From: Kiritimatiellaceae bacterium
Lineage (GTDB): Bacteria; Verrucomicrobiota; Kiritimatiellia; Kiritimatiellales; Tichowtungiaceae
Assembly (NCBI GenBank): GCA_013141415.1
Contig: JABFQY010000001.1
Coordinates: 372,001 to 436,000, forward strand
Reading direction: 5' to 3'
Length of the DNA: 64,000 nt
Each line of letters opens with the position of its first letter. Within the stretch, counting starts at the first letter, position 1. The notes under the pieces are model-generated. The model had not been told where the DNA came from. It saw only the letters and a program-made list of their open reading frames with translations, and made no database searches. Below, in pieces: positions 55,962 through 62,856 of this stretch. A program made the translations under genes and the position numbers.

Positions 55962-57985
55962 AACGACCGATCAAAACCGGAACACGCTCCAGCCGTCTGG
56001 CGCTCATCCAGACGGAATCCGTGCTCTGTCTTTTGCGCGAAAAGATTTCTGGTCTGGAATGGGAGCTTGCTCCCTTTTCCAGTCCCGGCGACCGCGACAA
56101 AATCGCCGATCTGACGACGGCGCCGGACGATTTTTTCACGCGCGACCTCGACGAAGCGCTGTTGGCCGGGTCCATCGACTGCGCCGTCCACAGCGCCAAA
56201 GATTTATCCGATCCATTGCCAGCCGGTCTGGATTTTTTCTGGATGCCCGACTCCGCCGATCCGCGCGACGTGCTGGTCGGGTCGCTGACGCCGCGTACCG
56301 TCGGCGTCAGCAGCGACCGCCGCGCCGCGTATGTAAAAAAAAGGTTTCCGTCGGCGGAAATCAAACCGCTGCGCGGAACCATTGAAGAACGGCTCGCGCA
56401 ACTTGACGCCGGGAAATTCGATGTGCTTATCATGGCCGCCGCCGCGCTCCAGCGGTTGGGATTAGACGATCGAATCGCCGAATGGATTTCACCGGACGAT
56501 CTTCCGGTTCCCGACGGGCAGGGCGCGCTGGCGCTGACTTTTCGTTCCGGCGACGAACGCTTTCTCCGGCTTCGCTCGCTCTTCATCAAACCGATTGTTT
56601 TTGTCGGCGCGGGCATGAATGCCGGACTTTGCACGCAGTCGGGCGTCGCGGCGCTCCGACGCGCCGAAGTCTGTCTGTACGACGCGTTGCTCGACGAAGC
56701 CCTGCTGGCCGAACTGCCGGAAACGGCCCGGAAAATTTTCGTCGGTAAACGTAGCGGACAGCACAGCAGGTCGCAGGATGAAATCTGTAAACTGATTGCC
56801 CGTTTCGCCCGGCAGGGAAAGCGCGTTGTGCGGTTGAAGGGCGGCGATCCCGGAATCTATGGACGGCTCGCCGAGGAAATTGATGCGCTCGACGCGCTTC
56901 AGCTTCCGTATCGCGTTGTTCCCGGCGTCAGCAGTTTAAGTTCAGCGACGACCGGAACCGGTCTTCTGCTCACACGACGTGGAACGGCTGACCGTTTTCG
57001 TGTGCTGACGGCAAAAACCGCCGACGGCGGCTCCGGCGAAACCATCGCGGTATTTATGGGAATTCAATCGCTGAAAGAAACAGCGGCGCGGCTTTTGGCT
57101 GAAGGATATTCTCCGAGCCTGCCGGTTTCGGTGGTGCTGGATGCGGGCGGTCCACAACAGCAAATCATTTCGGCACCGCTCGATGAAATCGCCGCGAAGA
57201 TCGGGTCGACGGATTTGCCGGGGCTGGTTTTAATCGGCGAGGCCGCCGAATCAAAATTTATCTACCGCGCTCACGGTGCCTTGCGCGGCAAGCGCGTCTG
57301 GCTGACATGCAGTCGCGACGTTCAGCCGCGCGCCGCGCTGGCGGTTCTCGATTTCGGCGGTGTGCCGGTTCAACAGCCGCTGATTGAACTGGTGCCGGAA
57401 AAAGTTCCTCCGCTTGGAGTTTACGACTGGCTCATTCTGACTTCGCCGTCGGCGGTTCGCTGTCTGCTGGCGCAACTGGATGATTTGCGCGGCCTGCCGA
57501 AAATTATCTGCTGCGGTGAAGGCACTGCCGCCGCGCTGCGCGCTTTCCGGATTCAGACTGATGCGATGCCGCCGGGCGAATTTAATACCGCAGGCGTTCT
57601 GCGTACGGCGCTGGAAGTGATTCCTCCGGACGCGCGGATTTTACGTCTGCGCTCAGATCGCGCCGGAGAAAAACTTTCGGCTGAACTGCGTAAAACATTT
57701 TCACGCGTTGATGATGTCGTGATCTGCCGCAATCAGCCGGTGCGCTGTGAAATGCCCGGATGCGATGCTGTATTTTTTGCCAGCGTTTCGGCGGTGGAAA
57801 GTTTTGTCGAACAGTTCGGCGTTGGAAAACTGGCGGACAAAACGGTTGTTGTGATCGGCGCGCGCGATGCGGAGGCTTTGCGCTGTCACGGCGTCAGTAA
57901 TCTTATTGCACCTCGCCGCGCCACGGTCGAAGATGCGGTTGCCGCACTTGCAGAATTTACGGTTCGAGGTGAAATTGAGAAATGA
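55958..57985 (+). CDS. HemC(truncated)-CobA-HemD triple fusion
   Basis: A 675-residue tetrapyrrole enzyme. Residues 1-208 match porphobilinogen deaminase domains 1 and 2 (TGTRSSRLALIQTE, HSAKDL with the catalytic Asp82, PLRGTIEERLAQLD), but domain 3, which carries the cysteine binding the dipyrromethane cofactor, is absent. Residues 211-438 are uroporphyrinogen III methyltransferase (VGAGMNAGLCTQSG, RLKGGDPGIYGR). Residues 445-675 are uroporphyrinogen III synthase-like. It would take porphobilinogen toward precorrin-2 for siroheme. Frame intact. Confidence 0.85.
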   Translation: MKRPIKTGTRSSRLALIQTESVLCLLREKISGLEWELAPFSSPGDRDKIADLTTAPDDFFTRDLDEALLAGSIDCAVHSAKDLSDPLPAGLDFFWMPDSADPRDVLVGSLTPRTVGVSSDRRAAYVKKRFPSAEIKPLRGTIEERLAQLDAGKFDVLIMAAAALQRLGLDDRIAEWISPDDLPVPDGQGALALTFRSGDERFLRLRSLFIKPIVFVGAGMNAGLCTQSGVAALRRAEVCLYDALLDEALLAELPETARKIFVGKRSGQHSRSQDEICKLIARFARQGKRVVRLKGGDPGIYGRLAEEIDALDALQLPYRVVPGVSSLSSATTGTGLLLTRRGTADRFRVLTAKTADGGSGETIAVFMGIQSLKETAARLLAEGYSPSLPVSVVLDAGGPQQQIISAPLDEIAAKIGSTDLPGLVLIGEAAESKFIYRAHGALRGKRVWLTCSRDVQPRAALAVLDFGGVPVQQPLIELVPEKVPPLGVYDWLILTSPSAVRCLLAQLDDLRGLPKIICCGEGTAAALRAFRIQTDAMPPGEFNTAGVLRTALEVIPPDARILRLRSDRAGEKLSAELRKTFSRVDDVVICRNQPVRCEMPGCDAVFFASVSAVESFVEQFGVGKLADKTVVVIGARDAEALRCHGVSNLIAPRRATVEDAVAALAEFTVRGEIEK

Positions 57986-58063
57986 CCAGCGAATGAATAA
58001 AATTTACGAATACATAGATAAGAGAACTGCAATGTTGATTCGTAGATTTTATTCATTCGCTGG
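57986..58063. mobile_element. 78-bp gene-less family C element (MITE-like)
   Basis: Arms of 26 bp (57986-58011 and 58038-58063) match the cassette repeats at 52009/52859 with one change (TTT for TCT) in the left arm and none in the right. Only 26 bp lies between. The word AAGAGAACT inside resembles AGAGAAGAACT at the cassette's left end, suggesting an internal-deletion derivative. It begins exactly after the stop of the HemC-CobA-HemD gene. Confidence 0.8.
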
Positions 58064-58096
58064 TGCATATTTCCCGGGTTAAGAGAGAGGTTTAAA

Positions 58097-59080
58097 ATGA
58101 GCAGATTTCCTGAAACCCGACTGCGGAGGTTGCGCCGCACGGAATCGTTGCGCCGGATGCTGGGACAGCCGTTGCCCGGGCCGGAAAAATTTGTCTGGCC
58201 GGTGTTCCTTCGCGAAGGCAAAAAAGTGGATGAGCCGATTTCCGCCATGCCGGGCCAGTCCCGCATGAGCGTCGATGTGCTGCTTAAAAAACTGGAACCG
58301 GTGGCAGAAAGCGGCGTCGGCGGCGTGCTTCTTTTCGGACTGCCTGATCCGGCGAAAAAAGATGCGAGCGGCTCAGAGGCCTTCAATGAAAAGGGCGCGG
58401 TTCAGCGGGCGATTCCGGCAATCAAAAAAGCGTTTCCGCAACTGACGGTTTTCACCGATGTCTGCCTGTGCGCTTATACCGATCATGGACATTGCGGTCC
58501 GCTGAATAAAGCCGGCGAAGTCGATAACGATGCTGCGCTGACAATGCTGCAAAAGGTGGCGCTTTCGCACGCCGCCGCCGGTGCCGACTGCGTCGCGCCG
58601 AGCGCGATGATGGATGGACAGGTTTTGGCGATTCGCGAAGCGCTCGACGAAGAGGAGCTGACCGACACGCTGATTATGAGTTATTCCAGCAAGTTCGCTT
58701 CATCCATGTACGGCCCGTTCCGCGAAGCGGAGCAGTCGGCTCCCGGCAAAGGCGACCGGCAGGGCTATCAGGCGCCGTACAACGATTTGCGGCAGGCACT
58801 GCGCGAATCGGAGTTTGATGAAGACGAAGGCGCGGATATTCTGATGGTCAAACCGGCACTCTTTTATCTCGATGTGATCCAACAGGTGCGCGAATCAACC
58901 GACCTGCCGGTGGCGGCCTACAACGTCAGCGGCGAATATTCTATGCTGATTGCTCAGGCCGAACGCGGCTGGGGCGATTTGCGCGCCATGGTGCGCGAAA
59001 GCACGGCGGCCATGCAGCGCGCCGGAACCGATATTTTCATCTCTTACTGGGCCAATCAATATGACCGCTTTTTCAAATGA
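58097..59080 (+). CDS. hemB: delta-aminolevulinic acid dehydratase
   Basis: HemB of 327 residues, condensing two aminolevulinate molecules to porphobilinogen. The Zn-type metal site is intact, CLCAYTDHGHCG with three cysteines. Schiff-base lysines sit in SYSSKFASSMYGPFR and MVKPALFYLDVIQ. GAGAGG lies about 6 bp upstream. The 3' end overlaps hemL by 20 bp. Confidence 0.97.
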   Translation: MSRFPETRLRRLRRTESLRRMLGQPLPGPEKFVWPVFLREGKKVDEPISAMPGQSRMSVDVLLKKLEPVAESGVGGVLLFGLPDPAKKDASGSEAFNEKGAVQRAIPAIKKAFPQLTVFTDVCLCAYTDHGHCGPLNKAGEVDNDAALTMLQKVALSHAAAGADCVAPSAMMDGQVLAIREALDEEELTDTLIMSYSSKFASSMYGPFREAEQSAPGKGDRQGYQAPYNDLRQALRESEFDEDEGADILMVKPALFYLDVIQQVRESTDLPVAAYNVSGEYSMLIAQAERGWGDLRAMVRESTAAMQRAGTDIFISYWANQYDRFFK

Positions 59081-60332
59081 AGAACTTTTTGAACGCGCGG
59101 AACGGGTAATCCCCGGCGGGGTGAACAGTCCGGTGCGCAGTTTCCGCTCGGTCGGCGGAACGCCGATTTTTATCGAGCGCGGCGCGGGATCAAAACTTTA
59201 CACCTCCGACGGGCGCGAGCTGATTGATTTTTGTATGTCGTGGGGCGCGCTACTGTTCGGTCACGCCGATCCGGAAATTGTCGAAGCCGTTCAGAAAGCT
59301 GCGGTGGACGGTACCGGCTTCGGTGCGGCGACCCGGCGGGAAGTTTTGTTTGCCGAAAAACTTTGTTCGATGATTTCGTATGTGGAACAGGTGCGTTGTG
59401 TCAGCTCCGGCACGGAAGCGGTGATGACGGCGATCCGCCTAGCTCGCGGCGCAACGGGGCGGGATAAAATTCTGAAGTTCGACGGCTGTTATCACGGTCA
59501 TTCCGATTCAATGCTTGTTTCTGCCGGAAGCGGGCTGCTGACCGGTGGACTGAGTTCCTCCGCTGGCGTTCCGGCGGCGGTGGCGGACGATACGCTGGTC
59601 GCACCGTACAATGACGTCGCGGCGGTGGAAGAAATTATGAAGCATTCCGGCGACCGGATCGCCGCGATTATCGTCGAGCCGGTGGCCGCCAACATGGGCT
59701 TGGTTTTGCCGGAGCCGGGATTTCTCGAAGCGCTGCGCGAGCTGACGGGCCGCTACGGCGCGTTATTGATTTTTGACGAAGTGATTACCGGCTTCCGGTT
59801 CGGGCCGACGACCTACGGCGCGCTGTGCGGAGTGGAACCTGATTTGACCTGTCTCGGAAAAATCATCGGCGGCGGATTGCCGCTGGCCGCGCTCGGCGGA
59901 CGGCGGAAACTTATGGAACAGCTCGCGCCGCTCGGCCCGGTCTATCAGGCCGGAACGCTCAGTGGCAATCCGCTGGCCGTCGTCGCTGGGCTGACAACGT
60001 TAGAGAAAATCGGGCGAGATAATCCGTTTCCGAAGTTTGGAAACCGCGACGAGGGCGTCGCGTCTACGTTTCCAAGATTTGGAAATATCAGCGTTCAGGC
60101 AAAGGGAAGTGCCTTTACGGTTTTCTTCCGGAATGGATTGCCGCGGAATCTGGCGGAGGCGAAAGAGTGTGACACAAAGCGGTATGCCGCGTTTTTTCAC
60201 GGAATGCTGGAACGCGGGATCTATCTGCCACCCGCGCAGTTTGAAACGGCTTTTATTTCTGCGACTCACACCGATGCCGATATCGCCGCGCTGGTTGCCT
60301 CGGCTACCGAGGTGCTGAGTCATGGCGCTTGA
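59061..60332 (+). CDS. hemL: glutamate-1-semialdehyde 2,1-aminomutase
   Basis: HemL of 423 residues, a PLP enzyme making 5-aminolevulinate from the product of HemA. Marks are NSPVRSFRSVGGTP, the PLP Lys in CLGKIIGGGLPLAALGG and the segment GTLSGNPLAVVAG. Residues 322-342 are unusual: PFPKFGN and FPRFGN around RDEGVAST replace a helix that homologues have there. This stretch is coded by two family A palindromes around a family B hairpin. The start at 59061 lies inside the hemB 3' end; the frame is open further upstream. Activity despite the replacement is unproven. Confidence 0.93.
   Translation: MTAFSNEELFERAERVIPGGVNSPVRSFRSVGGTPIFIERGAGSKLYTSDGRELIDFCMSWGALLFGHADPEIVEAVQKAAVDGTGFGAATRREVLFAEKLCSMISYVEQVRCVSSGTEAVMTAIRLARGATGRDKILKFDGCYHGHSDSMLVSAGSGLLTGGLSSSAGVPAAVADDTLVAPYNDVAAVEEIMKHSGDRIAAIIVEPVAANMGLVLPEPGFLEALRELTGRYGALLIFDEVITGFRFGPTTYGALCGVEPDLTCLGKIIGGGLPLAALGGRRKLMEQLAPLGPVYQAGTLSGNPLAVVAGLTTLEKIGRDNPFPKFGNRDEGVASTFPRFGNISVQAKGSAFTVFFRNGLPRNLAEAKECDTKRYAAFFHGMLERGIYLPPAQFETAFISATHTDADIAALVASATEVLSHGA
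60028..60084. repeat. composite A-B-A repeat inside hemL
   Basis: TTCCGAAGTTTGGAA (60028-60042), the perfect hairpin CGCGACG-AGGG-CGTCGCG (60045-60062) followed by TCTAC, and the exact copy TTCCAAGATTTGGAA (60070-60084). The 57 bp is in frame with hemL and has no stop in that frame. Confidence 0.85.
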
Positions 60333-60363
60333 AAGAGCCTAGCTGTTTATCTATCCTCGCGGC

Positions 60364-61428
60364 ATGCAAAAAACCTTCAGCCCGGTTCCGCTGGTACTTT
60401 TCGGAGTGCCGTTTCATAACGTGACATTCGAAGAGGCGATTCAGTGGACGGTTGACCGCGTTCGTTCCGGCAGGCCCGGCTATATCGCTACCGCCAATCT
60501 CGACTTTATTGTTCAGGCTCAGCACGACACCGAACTGCGCAACATATTGCGTGAAGCCGACCTTGTCATTGCCGACGGGTTTCCGCCGGTGAAGCTGGCG
60601 CCGTTTTTCGGTCCACCGCTTAAGGATCGCGTGACCGGCAGTGACATTACGCCGATGCTCGCCGAACGCGCCGCGAAGGAAGGAATTTCCATCTACGGTC
60701 TCGGTGCCGCCGAAGGCGTCGCCATGAAGGCGATGGCGGTGCTGAAAGGGCGGTATCCAAACCTGAAGATAGCCGGAGCGTGGTCGCCGCAGTACGCGCC
60801 GCTCGACAAAATGGATCACGCCGAAATCCTGCGCCGTCTGGCCGAGGCAAGGCCGGACATTCTGTTTACCGCCTTTGGTGCGCCGAAGCAGGACAAGTTT
60901 AACCACATGCATGTGAAGCACTGGAACGTTCCGGTGGCGATCGGCGTTGGCGGCACACTCGACTTTATAGCCGGTGTGCAGACCCGCGCGCCGGTTTGGG
61001 TTCAGAAGATGCAGTGCGAATGGCTTTGGCGGTGGGGCACTGATCCGAAACGGCTGACCAAACGCTACATTACGAATATCGGTTTTATGTTCCGCGCAAT
61101 CGGACTGACGCTGGAACTGCGGCTGGGCCGGAACGTTCCGGCGAAGGTCGATTCGTCGGCTCCGCCGCTCGGAGCCGTGTATCATAAGTTCCAATGTTTG
61201 GAAGATTTGCCCGACGACTTATCCGGCAAAGTGATCATCGATCTGCGCGGTATCGAATGGCTCAACAGTCAGGAAATCGGCGCGTTGCTCGAACTCAGTA
61301 AGCGGGTTGAAAAAGTTGTTTTACTCCACGCCGGTTCAAAAATTCGGAAGCTGTTTGAATTCTCTAAACTCACCGACCGCCTCCCGCTCGCTGGAACCTG
61401 TGCTGAGGCACTTACTCTGTTTCGTTAG
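60364..61428 (+). CDS. WecG/TagA-type glycosyltransferase fused to a STAS domain
   Basis: A 354-residue protein. Residues 1-245 are a GT26 WecG/TagA/CpsF glycosyltransferase with GFPPVKLAPFFG, TAFGAPKQDKF and GVGGTLDFIAG, acting in surface polysaccharide synthesis. Residues about 280-354 form a STAS domain (SGKVIIDLRGIEWLNSQEIG), typical of anti-sigma antagonists and SulP tails. The linker codons contain an exact family A palindrome. The pairing suggests regulation of polysaccharide synthesis; the partner is unknown. Confidence 0.87.
   Translation: MQKTFSPVPLVLFGVPFHNVTFEEAIQWTVDRVRSGRPGYIATANLDFIVQAQHDTELRNILREADLVIADGFPPVKLAPFFGPPLKDRVTGSDITPMLAERAAKEGISIYGLGAAEGVAMKAMAVLKGRYPNLKIAGAWSPQYAPLDKMDHAEILRRLAEARPDILFTAFGAPKQDKFNHMHVKHWNVPVAIGVGGTLDFIAGVQTRAPVWVQKMQCEWLWRWGTDPKRLTKRYITNIGFMFRAIGLTLELRLGRNVPAKVDSSAPPLGAVYHKFQCLEDLPDDLSGKVIIDLRGIEWLNSQEIGALLELSKRVEKVVLLHAGSKIRKLFEFSKLTDRLPLAGTCAEALTLFR
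61189..61203. repeat. exact family A palindrome in the WecG-STAS linker
   Basis: TTCCAATGTTTGGAA, the third identical copy in the window (with 14118 and 53578). It codes FQCLE exactly between the glycosyltransferase and STAS domains. Confidence 0.75.
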
Positions 61429-61459
61429 CTTATGAGAGGGTCGTCTGGCGAATCGTCGT

Positions 61460-62026
61460 TCAGACTTCGTCATCAACAAGGATTTTTTTCAGAATCTGTT
61501 CACCAATTTCCCACGCTTTATCCCATTCTCTCAATGGAGCCTCATAAACGACCTGATAAAGTGTTCCGGTTTGATCGTTTGCCATCAGTAAATTGTAAAT
61601 ACGGATAGCAGTTTTTCCTTTCGGCGCATCGATGTACTGATACCGCACCGTATAAAAAGGGCCTTGAGGGCCGGAGCTTTCGCGTTCTAAAGGACATTTC
61701 TTTTTCATTTCCTTGAGCATAGCGTCGGCAAATTTTGAAGGTGGAACCTTTCCTTGAGGTTTGGTGCTTACATTTTGTGTAGATATAAATGTCAGTCCTG
61801 TTTCAAAACTGCCGTTTTTATCGATATCCTCTTTGCTGACGGCCCATAAATTTTTATCGCCAGCTCCTTGATGTTTCACGTGCCAGCCATCAGGCACCAG
61901 CAGGGCGGCTTTAATGACATCAAGTTTATGCCACGTATATCCTTCTGGTGGTTTCGGCAATTGCCCAAAGCTCGCTAATGGAAGTAGCAATACCATTGAT
62001 AGTATTAACCTGCTTATTTTTTTCAT
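61460..62026 (-). CDS. exported protein of unknown function
   Basis: A 188-residue protein with a signal peptide (RLILSMVLLLPLASFG) and a mature region beginning QLPKPPEGYTWHKLDVIKAA. The body shows alternating strands and two helices (SKFADAMLKEMKKK and WDKAWEIGEQILKKIL), loosely like PsbP or lipoprotein-type beta-sandwich domains, but I recognise no family. It lies between convergent wecG-STAS and tadA on the tadA strand. Confidence 0.65.
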   Translation of the reverse strand: MKKISRLILSMVLLLPLASFGQLPKPPEGYTWHKLDVIKAALLVPDGWHVKHQGAGDKNLWAVSKEDIDKNGSFETGLTFISTQNVSTKPQGKVPPSKFADAMLKEMKKKCPLERESSGPQGPFYTVRYQYIDAPKGKTAIRIYNLLMANDQTGTLYQVVYEAPLREWDKAWEIGEQILKKILVDDEV

Positions 62027-62053
62027 TTCATTCCTTAATTGTTGAGTTGACTG

Positions 62054-62536
62054 TTAGAGGGATTCTTTTTTCTCGGCGCGCCGTTCGCGGAAAAACCCCT
62101 GAAGAAGAGATTTACATTCAGCTTCAAGGACGCCGGTTTGGATTTCGACGCGGTGGTTGAGGTCGGCGTGGTCGAGAATTTCAAACTTGGAGCGGGCGCC
62201 GCCGCGCTTCGGATCGTCAACGGCCCAGACGACTTTTTTGAGCCGGGCGAGAACGATAGCACCGGCGCACATCGGGCAGGGTTCTTTGGTGACGTATAGG
62301 ACGGCATCGGTCAGTCGCCAGTTTTCGAGCGCGGCGGCGGCCTGCGTAATGGCGAGGATTTCGGCGTGGGCGGTCGGATCTTTGAGCAGTTCGGTTTGGT
62401 TGTGCGCTTTGCCGAGGATTTGTCCGTCTTTGACGATGATGGCGCCGCAGGGCACTTCGCCCGCCTCGGCGGCGCGCTCCGCTTCGCGCAGTGCCATCCG
62501 CATGTAGATCACATCGGCTGAAAAATCTTCGTTCAT
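62054..62536 (-). CDS. tadA: tRNA-specific adenosine deaminase
   Basis: TadA of 160 residues, making inosine at the wobble position of tRNA-Arg. Zn ligands and catalytic Glu are in THAEILAI-like TAHAEILAI and PCPMCAGAI. The start at 62536 (MNEDFSADVIYMRMA) is preferred to the longer frame to 62686, which overlaps the DUF202 gene. The DUF202 gene stops 11 bp upstream. Confidence 0.93.
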   Translation of the reverse strand: MNEDFSADVIYMRMALREAERAAEAGEVPCGAIIVKDGQILGKAHNQTELLKDPTAHAEILAITQAAAALENWRLTDAVLYVTKEPCPMCAGAIVLARLKKVVWAVDDPKRGGARSKFEILDHADLNHRVEIQTGVLEAECKSLLQGFFRERRAEKKESL

Positions 62537-62547
62537 AATTTCCGGTT

Positions 62548-62856
62548 TCAGTTGTTTGCGTCGCCGGATTTTTTTGTGTGTCGGACGAAGGCGATGGCAC
62601 GGTTCATTTTCCGGTAGCGCATCACGCCAATGATGCCGGTGACGATGCCGGTCGGGATGCAGGCGATTCCGACAGCCCAGAACCAACTTTGATCGGCGAA
62701 GTGCATGATGGATGTTCCGGCGATAATCAGGGCGACGGCGGAACGCAGATAAGCCAGAAGTGTCCGCTCGTTTGCCAGCAGCGTCCGGTCAATGGCCAGT
62801 TCATCCCGCAGGATCAGGTCGTCGCTTTCAAATTTCGAATACGGTTTATCACTCAT
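62548..62856 (-). CDS. DUF202 family membrane protein
   Basis: A 102-residue protein with the DUF202 hallmark LANERTLLAYLRSAVALI and two transmembrane helices. Function is unknown in the family (E. coli YidH/YidG). It overlaps the SulP gene by ATGA, so it is translated with that transporter. C-terminal residues are basic and cytoplasmic. Confidence 0.9.
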   Translation of the reverse strand: MSDKPYSKFESDDLILRDELAIDRTLLANERTLLAYLRSAVALIIAGTSIMHFADQSWFWAVGIACIPTGIVTGIIGVMRYRKMNRAIAFVRHTKKSGDANN

